DNA of 64,000 nucleotides, taken from contig NZ_JAGTXM010000002.1 of assembly GCF_018252635.1 (NCBI RefSeq), positions 638,962-702,961 on the forward strand, given 5' to 3'. This stretch comes from Citrobacter amalonaticus. GTDB lineage: Bacteria > Pseudomonadota > Gammaproteobacteria > Enterobacterales > Enterobacteriaceae. A program made the translations under genes and the position numbers. The notes under the pieces were generated by a model. It searched no databases. It had not been told where the DNA came from and saw only the letters and a program-made list of their open reading frames with translations. Shown one piece after another: positions 1-12,325 of this stretch (the first letter of the stretch is position 1; every line of letters starts with the position of its first letter).

Positions 1-1985
1 CCGTGGCTACGGATCAGGCGCCCGACCTGCTGAATAAGATTGAACGAGGCGGCTGGCAGGCTTTGCACTTCGAACGGATAGCGATTGAGGCTTTTAAGCC
101 ACTCGCCTTCGGTGATCACCACCGGGCTGTCGATGGGTGGAAACGCAATTTTGTGGATATGTACCTGGCTGAGTAAATCGCCTTTCAGATCCAACCCCTC
201 GGCAAAAGACTGCAATCCGACCAGCACGCTACGCTCGCCGTTTTCCACCCGCTTGCGATGCAGTTCCACCAACCGGTAGCGCGGCTGATCGCCCTGAACC
301 AGCAGCAGCAAACGCAGATCGGTGACGTGTTCCAGAAAGCGTTGCATCGCGCGTCCACTGGCAAACAGCACTAACATACCGGTATGTTTTTTACTTTCTA
401 ATTGTTCGCGGAAATAAGCAGCCATCTCCGCGATATGTTGTTCTTCGTTATCGATCAAGGGTTCGTAGCGCATCCGCGGGATGACGATTTTACCCTGTTC
501 AACATGGTTAAACGGCGAATCGAGCGCGACGAAGCGGTCTCCGGCTTTTTCCTTCAGGCCGCTCATCTCCTGCAGACGCGAAAAGCTGTTGAGCGAACGC
601 AACGTGGCGGAAGTGACGATAATATGCGGCACACTGCGCCAGAGTAGCCTTTCAAGCTGATCGCTCACGCGAATACCCACGCAATGAAACCAGACGTGAG
701 GCTGTCCGTCACGCACATCGCGTGTCGTCCATTTCGACACCGGCGCACCAGACGACTGGCCAAGCGAAGCCAGTCGCCACAGCTTACTTTGCGCTTCAAA
801 CATTCCCAGCGCGCGGTTCATTTGCAAAATGATACGGTGCAGACGAACAATGTCATGGCTGCCGGTTTTCTCACTGAGATCGTTTAAAAACAGTTCAGCC
901 AGACCACGTAACGTTTCCGTCAGTTTTGCCAGACGCTGGCAAATTTCCATTACTTCAGCGGGCAACTCTCCCATCGCAAAGCGGTGCTCCGCTTCCTGAC
1001 CAGCAGGCATATATAAATTGAGAATATGGTTGAGTGACGCAATAAGCTCGTACAGCTCTTCGCAGTGGCTGTTCAGACGCTCCGGACTGGCTAACGGCGG
1101 CGTGGTTTTGGGACGAAACTGCTCCATGCAGGTCGCCACCAGTTTGCTGAACAGATCCAGTTGCAGGCGATACCAGGGCGCAGTAATTTCCGCGCTCATT
1201 TCCAGCGCATCGCGGGCGACGTCCGGCAGGTGATGGCCTTCATCGAGCACCAGCAGCAGGTTTTTCGGGTCCGGTAGCACCGCTTCACTCTCCATCGCCG
1301 CCATCACCAATGCATGGTTTGCCACCACCACTTCTGCTTCCTGAATCTCCCGGCGCGCCACAAAAAACGGACACTCGCGATAGTAATGGCAGTTGCGGTT
1401 CAGACAACTGGCTTTATCGGTGCTCAGTCGTCGCCAGAGATCGTCGTCAATGGCGATATCCGTATGATCGCGAAGGCCGTCCCACTTGTAGCTGTCGAGA
1501 TCATTTTTCAGCCTGGCGCAGCGCTTCTGTTCTTCCTGATTGTTCGGCGTAAGCTCATCGTCAAGAAACGCGAGCAGATCCTGTTGCGTCGGTTCGGTAC
1601 TCGCCATCGCCGTCAGGTTTCGCGGACACACATAACGTCCACGACCAAATGCGGCGGTAAAGCGAAGATCGGGAATGATTTTGCGCAGTAGCGGCAAATC
1701 TTTACTGTAGATCTGATCCTGCAACGCCACATTGGCGGTACTGACCACCAGCGTTTTTTGCTCTTCCCGCGCAATGGCAATGCCGGGGATAAGATAGGAC
1801 AGGGTTTTCCCCACTCCGGTGGGGGCTTCAATCGCCAGATGGCGCCCCTCTTCCCCGGTAAGCGTTTTTGCAACATCAGCAATCATCTGCCGCTGCGGCG
1901 CGCGGGGGATAAAGTCGGGGATCTGTTCCTGAAGCGCCTTATACCAGGCGGCGATTTGCGCCTTAAGCGCAGCGGTCAATGCCAT
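1..1985 (-). CDS. dinG: ATP-dependent DNA helicase DinG (C-terminus cut by window edge)
   Basis: SOS-induced, 5'-3' iron-sulfur helicase of the XPD-like family that unwinds D-loops, R-loops and forked DNA. The reading frame runs from the ATG at 1985 off the left edge. About 661 of roughly 716 residues usual in E. coli are present, so the last motifs are missing. Visible on the minus strand: a Walker A in an EAPTGVGKT context near residue 55, the 4Fe-4S cysteines in RYVCPRN and CLNRNCHYYRECPF (residues about 120-205), and a DEAH-like LVLDEGHHLPD box. A LexA box lies just upstream, which fits its SOS role. The start is chosen by match to the E. coli N-terminus (MALTAALKAQIAAWYKALQ). Confidence 0.96.
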   Translation of the reverse strand, partial: MALTAALKAQIAAWYKALQEQIPDFIPRAPQRQMIADVAKTLTGEEGRHLAIEAPTGVGKTLSYLIPGIAIAREEQKTLVVSTANVALQDQIYSKDLPLLRKIIPDLRFTAAFGRGRYVCPRNLTAMASTEPTQQDLLAFLDDELTPNNQEEQKRCARLKNDLDSYKWDGLRDHTDIAIDDDLWRRLSTDKASCLNRNCHYYRECPFFVARREIQEAEVVVANHALVMAAMESEAVLPDPKNLLLVLDEGHHLPDVARDALEMSAEITAPWYRLQLDLFSKLVATCMEQFRPKTTPPLASPERLNSHCEELYELIASLNHILNLYMPAGQEAEHRFAMGELPAEVMEICQRLAKLTETLRGLAELFLNDLSEKTGSHDIVRLHRIILQMNRALGMFEAQSKLWRLASLGQSSGAPVSKWTTRDVRDGQPHVWFHCVGIRVSDQLERLLWRSVPHIIVTSATLRSLNSFSRLQEMSGLKEKAGDRFVALDSPFNHVEQGKIVIPRMRYEPLIDNEEQHIAEMAAYFREQLESKKHTGMLVLFASGRAMQRFLEHVTDLRLLLLVQGDQPRYRLVELHRKRVENGERSVLVGLQSFAEGLDLKGDLLSQVHIHKIAFPPIDSPVVITEGEWLKSLNRYPFEVQSLPAASFNLIQQVGRLIRSH

Positions 1986-2000
1986 TGAGAAAACCTGAAA

Positions 2001-2020
2001 CACTGTATAAACAGCCACTA
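2001..2020 (-). promoter_or_regulatory. LexA (SOS) box of dinG
   Basis: Read on the minus strand this is TAGTGGCTGTTTATACAGTG, 16-35 nt before the dinG start. The right half is a near-perfect LexA half-site and the left half is degenerate, as in the known E. coli dinG box, which I recall as almost identical. Confidence 0.8.
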
Positions 2021-2092
2021 TTGTGGCACATTTCAGGCTCGGGACGTACCTTTTTTGCCAGTAGTGGGAAGCGCTTCGCAACTGAGAGGGAA

Positions 2093-2170
2093 TTGCCGGA
2101 TGACGGCTTGCGCCTTATCCGGCCTACGTTTATAGCGCGTAGGCCGGATAAGCGCAGCGCCATCAGGCAA
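2093..2170. repeat. REP/BIME pair downstream of the transporter gene
   Basis: Two REP units in opposite orientation (2093-2129 and 2138-2170) sharing the GCCGGATG...CTTATCCGGCCTACG core. They lie between the dinG promoter and the 3' end of the transporter gene, a typical extragenic position. They may stabilise the 3' end of the upstream transcript. Confidence 0.85.
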
Positions 2171-2182
2171 CGGCGCTGAAGC

Positions 2183-3610
2183 TTAATAGTAGCCCAGCAG
2201 CTTCCACCACAACATACCAACAGCAAAAATGATGATCACATTAAAGGTCACCACGCACAGATTGATTCGGTAAAACCGTGGTCGCTCAAAATAGCCTTGC
2301 GCAAAGTAGATAGGGCCGGGTCCGCCGCCGTACTCAGTATTTCCCCACATCAGGTTACTGAAGATACCGAAGCAGATAGCCACCATCATCGGCGGTGCGC
2401 CAGCGGCAATCGCCGTGGCGGCAAATGGCGCGTATAGCGCGGCAACGTGCCCCGTAGCGGTCGCAAACAGGTAATGGACGTAGATGTACAGGACGCCGAG
2501 CACGATAAAGGCTTCCATCGCGCCAAACCCCTGAATCCCGCTGCCCAGTTTTACCGTCATCCATTTGATGAATCCCAGATCCGCCAGTCCCGTCGCCAGG
2601 CTGATGATCACGCTGAACCAGATTACAGTGTCCCAGGCCGCATGGTCGTTAAGGAGACTTTTCCAGCTCACCGCCCCCGTCGCAAACAGATATGCCGCCA
2701 GCCCCAGTCCTACGGAGGTCGCAGAAATTCCGGTTATCAGGCTGGTTCCCCACCCCACCAGCGCCAGCACAAAGCCGATGGCTACTTTTTTCTCATTACT
2801 GCTCATGCCGCCCAGTTCACTCAGCGACTGTTTGCCCATCGCTTTGGCTTCCGGTGTATGCTTCAGTTCCGGATCCAACAGCTTGTAGACCAGCAGCGGC
2901 ATCAGGCAAAAACAAACCATCGCCGGCACTACCGCGGAAATAAACCAGCCGCCCCAGGTGATCTCCAGACCCAGCGTGGATTTTGCCAGGCTTGCCACCA
3001 GCGGGTTCGCCGCCATCCCCGTTAAAAATATCGCCCCGGTGATCGGCGTGAACTGAAAGCAGACCATCGTTAAGAAATCGCCAATCCGCTTGCCGGTCAC
3101 GCCGGGTGCCGAACCGAGCACGTCGTTGATTGAGCGGGCGATAGGGAAAATAATCCCGCCAGAACGCGCCGTCACGGAAGGCATCGCCGGGGCCATAATC
3201 AGGTCGGAAACGCCAAGCGAATAGGCGATCCCCAGGCTACTGCCACCAAACAGCGACAGCATTTTATAGGCAATACGTTTCCCCAGTCCGGAAGTAACAA
3301 ACCCCAGCGAGAGCACGTAGGCACAGAAAATCAGCCATACCGTGCCAGAGGCAAAGCCCGACAGCGCCTTCGCTTCAGTCAACGTTTTGCTAAAGATGAC
3401 CACGCAAAGCGCAATCAGCATGACCGCCCCCGAAGGGAGCGGTTGGGTCAGAATCGCCGCGATGGTCGCGGCAAAAATCGCAAACATATGCCAGGCCGCC
3501 GGCGTTAACCCATCAGGAACGGGAATAAACCAAATGACGACACCGATTACCAGCGGGATCAGAAATGAGAGAAGTTTCTTTCCCGCGACAGAATTTGTAG
3601 ACATAGCCAT
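2183..3610 (-). CDS. DASS-family (CitT/TtdT/YbhI-like) di/tricarboxylate transporter
   Basis: Inner-membrane carboxylate transporter of the divalent anion:Na+ symporter (DASS) family, 475 aa with about 12 hydrophobic segments. Family features seen: an N-terminal IPVPDGLTPAAWHMFAIF segment, the conserved TGMAANPLVA turn in the middle, and a C-terminal GNTEYGGGPGPIYFAQGY loop matching the THYGTGxAP region of CitT/TtdT. Many bacterial members of this branch are antiporters that take in a carboxylate and export succinate. The gene lies 27 bp after a lyase gene in the same direction, so they probably form one transcript and share a substrate. The AAGGAT ribosome site is better spaced for the ATG at 3604 (473 aa). 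The substrate cannot be read from sequence; assigning it to E. coli YbhI itself would be over-reach. Confidence 0.88.
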   Translation of the reverse strand: MAMSTNSVAGKKLLSFLIPLVIGVVIWFIPVPDGLTPAAWHMFAIFAATIAAILTQPLPSGAVMLIALCVVIFSKTLTEAKALSGFASGTVWLIFCAYVLSLGFVTSGLGKRIAYKMLSLFGGSSLGIAYSLGVSDLIMAPAMPSVTARSGGIIFPIARSINDVLGSAPGVTGKRIGDFLTMVCFQFTPITGAIFLTGMAANPLVASLAKSTLGLEITWGGWFISAVVPAMVCFCLMPLLVYKLLDPELKHTPEAKAMGKQSLSELGGMSSNEKKVAIGFVLALVGWGTSLITGISATSVGLGLAAYLFATGAVSWKSLLNDHAAWDTVIWFSVIISLATGLADLGFIKWMTVKLGSGIQGFGAMEAFIVLGVLYIYVHYLFATATGHVAALYAPFAATAIAAGAPPMMVAICFGIFSNLMWGNTEYGGGPGPIYFAQGYFERPRFYRINLCVVTFNVIIIFAVGMLWWKLLGYY

Positions 3611-3637
3611 ATCCTTATTCCGTTAGCACGAGAACGT

Positions 3638-4990
3638 TCATTTCCGTGACTGATATTTGGCAAGCACCTGATCGACCATCTCCGGTGCCATGCCCAGATA
3701 ATTGGCCGGGTCGGTCAGTTGGTTAATCAGTTGCGGATCCAGCCGTTGCGCGACGGTCGGCATGGCGTTCAGTACATCAGCCAGATGACCGCCCTTTTCA
3801 TTGACGATGCGGCAGGCGTCATACACCACATCGTGAGCATCCTGACGACCGATGTACGGAGCCAGCCCCATCATTACGGCTTCGGCTACAATCAGCCCAT
3901 TGGTCATTCCCAGATTGCGCGCCATCGCGGCTTCATCGACCTCCAGTCCTGCCAGCATAAAGTTGGCCTGATGCAGCGCCCCTGCGCTCAGGACGAAACT
4001 TTCCGGGATAGCAATCCATTCCGCGTGCCACGGTCCAGTGGCGCGCTCCAGATCCTGAACCATCGCATCCAGCATCAATCCGGCCTGTTGGCGAACGCCC
4101 TTCGCGCAGGCCAGCATCAGTTCGCTGGAGATAGGGTTACGTTTTTGCGGCATCGTGCTGCTGGCGCCGCGCCCTTTTACGAACGGTTCATACAGTTCGC
4201 CAAACTCGTTCGACGCCATCAGCATCACGTCATATGCAATTTTTCCTAGCGAACCGGTGATGACCGCCAGCAGATTCACTGCTTCGGCGAAGCCGTCGCG
4301 CGCGACGTGCCAGGTGGAGGTCGGAACGTTAAGACCTAACTCTTCCATCAGCGCTTTTTGTACCGGCAATCCTTTATCACCCAGCGATGCCAGCGTTCCG
4401 GCAGCCCCGGCAAATTCACCGACCAGCACACGCGGACGCGCCTGTTGCAGTCGTTCGGCGTGGCGTTCAAACATGTCCAGCCAGATGGCAGCTTTATAGC
4501 CAAAAGTCACCGGCAGCGCCTGCTGTAAGTGGGTACGTCCGGCCATCGGTGTATCCCGATAGCGCAGCGCCAGGTCAGCCAATGTCGCACGCAACCGGTT
4601 CATATCCGCCTCGATCAGTTCAAAGGCGTCACGGATTTGCAGCACCACTGCCGTGTCCATAATGTCCTGCGTCGTCGCCCCCCAGTGCACATAGCCGCCA
4701 GACTCTCCGGCCTGCTTTGAAATCTGGTGCACAAGCGGCAGGATCGGATAACCGACGATTTCCGTCTCATGGCGCAGCAAATCGAAATCCAGCGTATCGG
4801 CATTACACTTTTCGGCGATCTCTTTGGCTGCCGCTTCCGGGATAACCCCACAACGCGCCTGCGCTTTGGCGAGCGCCACCTCCACTTCGACATACTTGCG
4901 AATGAGTTCGTAGTCATCAAACACCGCACGCATTGCCGGTGTACCAAAAGAATCTCTAAATAAAACAGAATCCATTACATTCGAAGCCAT
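3638..4990 (-). CDS. fumarate lyase / adenylosuccinate lyase superfamily enzyme (PcaB-like)
   Basis: Member of the aspartase/fumarase/adenylosuccinate lyase superfamily, 450 aa, the usual length. Conserved regions in order: VHWGATTQDIMDT (residues about 101-113), GRTHLQQALPVTFG (about 151-164), and the superfamily signature loop GASSTMPQKRNP (about 274-285). The TTQDIMDT, THLQQA and EWIAIPE motifs resemble the 3-carboxymuconate cycloisomerase (PcaB) and adenylosuccinate lyase branches. No other pca genes are present and PurB is expected elsewhere, so neither named reaction is supported. The ATG at 4990 has a GGGGG ribosome site 5 nt upstream. The neighbouring carboxylate transporter and divergent GntR regulator suggest a catabolic lyase acting on an imported polycarboxylate or N-succinyl-type compound; this is inference. 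Confidence 0.85.
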   Translation of the reverse strand: MASNVMDSVLFRDSFGTPAMRAVFDDYELIRKYVEVEVALAKAQARCGVIPEAAAKEIAEKCNADTLDFDLLRHETEIVGYPILPLVHQISKQAGESGGYVHWGATTQDIMDTAVVLQIRDAFELIEADMNRLRATLADLALRYRDTPMAGRTHLQQALPVTFGYKAAIWLDMFERHAERLQQARPRVLVGEFAGAAGTLASLGDKGLPVQKALMEELGLNVPTSTWHVARDGFAEAVNLLAVITGSLGKIAYDVMLMASNEFGELYEPFVKGRGASSTMPQKRNPISSELMLACAKGVRQQAGLMLDAMVQDLERATGPWHAEWIAIPESFVLSAGALHQANFMLAGLEVDEAAMARNLGMTNGLIVAEAVMMGLAPYIGRQDAHDVVYDACRIVNEKGGHLADVLNAMPTVAQRLDPQLINQLTDPANYLGMAPEMVDQVLAKYQSRK

Positions 4991-5065
4991 AAATCCCCCG
5001 GTTCAATCTGATAATGATAAGATGAGCGTCTGACCCGGTTTACAACGCAACCGGGATAACAAAAA

Positions 5066-5110
5066 TGTCCGAACATACATAAATGTCCGTACATTTGAAA
5101 TGTACGGACA
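5066..5110. promoter_or_regulatory. operator array between lyase operon and GntR regulator
   Basis: Three copies of the palindromic decamer TGTNCGNACA at 5066-5075, 5084-5093 and 5101-5110, spaced 18 and 17 bp start to start. The last two form a perfect inverted repeat: AAATGTCCGTACATTT (5081-5096), one G, and its exact complement (5098-5113). A fourth degenerate copy (AGTCCGTACC) is at 5141-5150. The position between divergent genes and the dyad form suit autoregulation and control by the GntR-type protein at 5193. The pairing of protein and site is inference. Confidence 0.75.
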
Positions 5111-5192
5111 TTTATAATAATCATGACGAATGTAGGGAATAGTCCGTACCCATTTTTGTGACTGTGATCATTAATTATTTGACGAAACTGCG

Positions 5193-5927
5193 ATGAAAGA
5201 ATCTCTGTACAAGCGGATAGCCCGTGAACTGGCCCATCAAATATCGACGGGAACTTACCCACCCGGTTCACTGTTTCCGACAGAAATGGAACTGTGCGAA
5301 ACCTGGCAAGTGAGTCGTCATACCATGCGCGAAGCACTGCGGGAATTAACGGAACAGGGGTTGATTTCGCGACGTAAAGGCGCCGGCACGCGCGTATGCG
5401 AACCGCAGGCGAGCGGGGTTAACCATCCGCTCTCGCATCTGGAAGATCTGCTGCTGTTAGCAAAAAACAACCTGCGGGTAATTAAGAAGATCGATGAGAT
5501 TGTGGCGGATATTGAGCTCTCCCAACTGATAGATTGCCCGCCCGGCTCACGTTGGCTACATATCGCCAGTATTCGCGAAGATGCGCAAAACCCGCAAGCG
5601 CCTATTTGCTGGACGGACAGTTACGCCAGCACCGATTACTCCCGGCTGCGCACGTTTATCCGCGACGACCCGCACTCACTGATAAGCGATCTGATCGAAA
5701 CGCACTACGGAATTAAGAGTCACGAAGTGCATCAGACGATCACCGCCGTTGGCGTACCGAAGAAAATCGCGAAGCTACTGAATGTCGAGCCTGACTCTCC
5801 GGCGATGCGCATTGTACGTCGCTATCGGGATCGTGACGGAAAGGTGTTTGAGACCACCATTTCGATTCACCCGGCGGGAAGGTATACCTGCTCTATTGTG
5901 TTGAAATCGCAGAATTCCGGGGAGTGA
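5193..5927 (+). CDS. GntR-family (HutC/UTRA-type) transcriptional regulator
   Basis: Predicted ligand-responsive repressor or activator, 244 aa. The N-terminal winged helix (residues about 1-68) has the family pattern YKRIARELAHQISTGTYPPGS, then TEMELCETWQVSRHTMREAL as recognition helix region and RRKGAGTRV as wing. Residues about 95-240 fit a UTRA ligand-binding domain of the HutC branch, ending in RRYRDRDGKVFETTISIHPAGRY. It is divergent from the lyase-transporter pair, with the TGTNCGNACA array in the shared 202-bp gap, so it most likely controls that pair and itself. The true hut repressor HutC is encoded separately at 33482, so this is a different regulator. Confidence 0.88.
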   Translation: MKESLYKRIARELAHQISTGTYPPGSLFPTEMELCETWQVSRHTMREALRELTEQGLISRRKGAGTRVCEPQASGVNHPLSHLEDLLLLAKNNLRVIKKIDEIVADIELSQLIDCPPGSRWLHIASIREDAQNPQAPICWTDSYASTDYSRLRTFIRDDPHSLISDLIETHYGIKSHEVHQTITAVGVPKKIAKLLNVEPDSPAMRIVRRYRDRDGKVFETTISIHPAGRYTCSIVLKSQNSGE

Positions 5928-5954
5928 GGGGGGTTATATTCGCATGCCACCATC

Positions 5955-6108
5955 GGTGATGGTTTACGTTCACCTTACGTCCACTTTTTCTCTGGAATAT
6001 CTCTACCTGTGAACGTGCAAGGGAGGCTCTTCGCCGCCTCCTTAACACGTTCACAGGTGCAAATGTCACCATGAAGCAGTGAACATAAAGTGAACGTAGC
6101 CCATCACC
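5955..6108. repeat. 154-bp nested inverted repeat between convergent genes
   Basis: The outer arms 5955-5985 and 6078-6108 are 31-nt inverted copies with 5 mismatches, four of them transitions. Inside lies a perfect 13-bp inverted repeat, ACCTGTGAACGTG (6005-6017) against CACGTTCACAGGT (6046-6058), and inside that GGAGGC/GCCTCC. The whole can fold as one long hairpin. It fills nearly the entire gap between the convergent GntR gene and rhlE, so a bidirectional termination role is possible, as is a small mobile repeat. No family name is assigned. Confidence 0.75.
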
Positions 6109-6144
6109 TTATGAACATATTCTCCTGGACGCCTGCCAAACGGC

Positions 6145-7503
6145 TTACTGTACTGGCGTAATTCTGCGTGGACGACGCGGCGGACGGGGCTTTTCGCCTG
6201 CCAGTTTCGCATCGCCTGTGCGGCGTGAAGGTTTAGCGCCGACTTTTGGCGCGCCACCGTCCTGACGGCGCGGTTGCTGAGCGCGACCCGTCCCCTGACC
6301 ACGCCCTCGACCGCCGCCGCTACGCTGCTGGCGACCATTCTGAATCGGTTCTGCTTTAATCGATGGATCCGGCTCATAGCCCGGCGTAGTAATACGCGGG
6401 ATCTCTTTTTTCAGCAGCTTTTCAATATCACGCAGCAGTTTGTGTTCATCAACACACACCAGCGACAGCGCTTCACCCGTCGCCGCAGCACGACCGGTAC
6501 GACCGATACGGTGCACATAATCTTCCGGAACGTTCGGCAGCTCGTAGTTCACCACGTGCGGCAGCTCTTCGATGTCCAGACCACGCGCTGCGATGTCAGT
6601 CGCCACCAGCACGCGAATATCGCCTGATTTAAAATCCGCCAGCGCACGGGTACGCGCCCCCTGGCTCTTGTTTCCGTGAATCGCCGCGCTGCGGATACCG
6701 TCTTTGTTGAGCTGTTCCGCCAGGTGGTTGGCGCCGTGTTTGGTGCGGGTAAAGACCAGCACCTGCTGCCAGTTGCCCTGACCGATCATTTGCGACAGCA
6801 GTTCGCGCTTGCGTTTCTTATCGACAAAATGAACGTGCTGCGTCACCTGCTCAGACGCCGTGTTGCGACGCGCCACTTCAATTTCCAGCGGGTTATGCAA
6901 CAGCTTTTCAGCCAGTGCTTTAATGTCATCAGAGAACGTCGCGGAAAACAGCAGGTTCTGACGTTTCGCCGGCAATTTCGCTAAAACACGGCGAATGTCG
7001 TGAATAAAGCCCATATCAAGCATACGGTCCGCTTCATCCAGCACCAGAATCTCAATCTGGTCGAGCTTCACCGCGTTCTGATGTTCCAGATCCAGCAGGC
7101 GGCCCGGCGTTGCCACCAGCACATCGACGCCACCACGCAGTTTCATCATCTGTGGGTTAATACTCACGCCGCCAAAAACCACCAGCGAACGGATGTTCAG
7201 ATACTTGCTGTAATCACGAACGTTTTCCCCAATCTGCGCCGCCAGTTCACGCGTCGGCGTCAGGATCAGCGCACGTACCGGGCGACGCCCTTTCGCATGC
7301 GGCTGTTTGGTAATGAGGTGCTGAAGCAACGGCAGGGTAAAGCCTGCGGTTTTACCCGTGCCGGTTTGCGCACTCGCCATCAGATCACGACCTTCCAGCA
7401 CGGCAGGGATTGCCTGCTGCTGAATAGGGGTAGGTTCACGGTAACCCTGCTCGGCAATCGCGCGCAGAATATCAGGATTTAAACCCAGGGAATCAAAAGA
7501 CAT
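6145..7503 (-). CDS. rhlE: ATP-dependent RNA helicase RhlE
   Basis: DEAD-box RNA helicase linked in E. coli to ribosome maturation, 452 aa. All core motifs are visible: Q motif ([13 protein letters not shown]), AQTGTGKT (about 46-53), [20 protein letters not shown] (about 155-166), SATFSD, and HRIGRTGR in the second RecA domain. The C-terminal tail from about residue 385 is rich in Arg, Gly and Pro ([12 protein letters not shown]), typical of RNA-binding extensions in RhlE. It is divergent from cecR, as in E. coli. The start matches the E. coli N-terminus [15 protein letters not shown]. Confidence 0.97.
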   Translation of the reverse strand: MSFDSLGLNPDILRAIAEQGYREPTPIQQQAIPAVLEGRDLMASAQTGTGKTAGFTLPLLQHLITKQPHAKGRRPVRALILTPTRELAAQIGENVRDYSKYLNIRSLVVFGGVSINPQMMKLRGGVDVLVATPGRLLDLEHQNAVKLDQIEILVLDEADRMLDMGFIHDIRRVLAKLPAKRQNLLFSATFSDDIKALAEKLLHNPLEIEVARRNTASEQVTQHVHFVDKKRKRELLSQMIGQGNWQQVLVFTRTKHGANHLAEQLNKDGIRSAAIHGNKSQGARTRALADFKSGDIRVLVATDIAARGLDIEELPHVVNYELPNVPEDYVHRIGRTGRAAATGEALSLVCVDEHKLLRDIEKLLKKEIPRITTPGYEPDPSIKAEPIQNGRQQRSGGGRGRGQGTGRAQQPRRQDGGAPKVGAKPSRRTGDAKLAGEKPRPPRRPRRITPVQ

Positions 7504-7697
7504 AACTACTCCGGACCGCCCCGACCGTTCCCGGTGTCGTTTTCAGGGAGATACATACAATTTGGGAATGACAAAAACCACAATGTCATGAAGGGGCGGA
7601 GTGTAGCAGTTTTTGTGACACACCGCATAAATTATCCCTGCCCCTGGAAAAGACAAAATAAACGACCAGACTGGACAAGGTGAATTATCAGTCATAA

Positions 7698-7721
7698 TCT
7701 TAATCAATCGATTGATTAAGA
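7698..7721. promoter_or_regulatory. CecR (YbiH) operator
   Basis: A perfect 24-bp palindrome, TCTTAATCAATC followed by its exact complement, 14 bp before the cecR start and in the rhlE-cecR divergent gap. TetR-family repressors bind such dyads, and E. coli CecR is known to control both rhlE and its own ybhGFSR operon from this place. Confidence 0.88.
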
Positions 7722-7734
7722 ATTGGGCCGCGTG

Positions 7735-11125
<3,391 letters not shown>

Positions 11126-11133
<8 letters not shown>

Positions 11134-12259
11134 CCGCCTTCTCTCCTGGCGTCGCGTGCGGGCGCTGTGCGTCAAAGAGACGCGACAGATCGTCCGCGAT
11201 CCCAGTAGCTGGCTGATTGCCGTGGTCATCCCACTACTGCTGCTGTTTATTTTCGGCTACGGCATTAACCTCGATTCCAGCAAGCTGCGGGTGGGGATCC
11301 TGCTTGAGCAGCAAAGCGAGGAGGCGCTGGATTTTACCCACGCCATGACCGGTTCGCCGTACATTGACGCCACTATCAGCGATAACCGTCAGGCGCTGAT
11401 TGAGAAGATGCAGGCCGGTCGCATTCGCGGACTGGTGGTCATTCCGGTTGATTTCGCCCAGCAGATGGCACGCCCCAACGACACCGCGCCGATTCAGGTC
11501 ATTACCGACGGCAGTGAACCCAACACGGCCAACTTTGTGCAGGGGTATGTCGAAGGGATCTGGCAAATCTGGCAGATGCAACGGGCGGAAGATCGCGGGG
11601 AAACTTTTGAACCGCTGATTGAGATGCAGACCCGCTATTGGTTCAACCCGGCGGCCATCAGTCAGCATTTTATTATCCCCGGCGCGGTGACGATCATCAT
11701 GACGGTGATTGGCGCGATCCTCACCTCGTTGGTCGTCGCGCGCGAATGGGAACGCGGGACGATGGAAGCGCTGCTTTCCACGGAAGTGACGCGCGCCGAA
11801 CTGCTGTTGTGCAAGCTTATTCCTTACTACTTCCTCGGCATGCTGGCGATGCTGCTGTGTATGCTGGTGTCGGTGTTTATTCTTGGCGTCCCGTATCGCG
11901 GGTCGTTACTGCTGTTGTTTTTTATCACCAGTCTGTTTTTACTCAGTACGCTGGGGATGGGACTATTGATCTCTACCATCACCCGCAATCAGTTTAATGC
12001 CGCTCAGGTGGCGCTTAACGCCGCCTTTTTACCGTCAATTATGCTGTCGGGCTTTATTTTCCAGATAGACAGTATGCCTGCGGTGATCCGTGCGGTGACT
12101 TACATTATTCCGGCACGCTACTTCGTCAGTACCCTGCAAAGCCTGTTTCTCGCCGGTAATATTCCGGTGGTGCTGGTGGTTAACGTGCTGTTTTTAATCG
12201 CCTCGGCGGTGATGTTTATAGGGCTGACGTGGATGAAAACCAAACGTCGGCTGGATTGA
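11126..12259 (+). CDS. ybhS: ABC exporter permease YbhS
   Basis: ABC-2 type membrane subunit, 377 aa: one N-terminal transmembrane helix (about 23-43), a large periplasmic loop, then a cluster of five hydrophobic helices from about residue 175 to the end. The ATG at 11126 is preferred because the AAGGAG site at 11113-11118 lies 7 nt before it; the ATG at 11120 is only 1 nt away. It overlaps the end of ybhF by 8 nt. It pairs with the homologous YbhR. Confidence 0.94.
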
Positions 12260-12262
12260 TGA

Positions 12263-12294
12263 TTTGCCTGATGGCGCTGCGCTTATCAGGCCTA
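12263..12294. repeat. single REP element
   Basis: TTTGCCTGATGGCGCTGCGC followed by TTATCAGGCCTAG, a REP-type stem in the 66-bp gap between ybhS and ybhR. It sits inside the operon and could attenuate or stabilise the transcript there. Confidence 0.75.
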
Positions 12295-12325
12295 GGGGTG
12301 CTTCATCTGGTATAAGGGCAACACT

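Noticed and set aside
4975-5337. Leftward open frame spanning the lyase promoter and the start of the GntR gene
   Set aside because: It runs through the operator array and shares the first bases of the lyase gene in another frame. The lyase start at 4990 has its own ribosome site.
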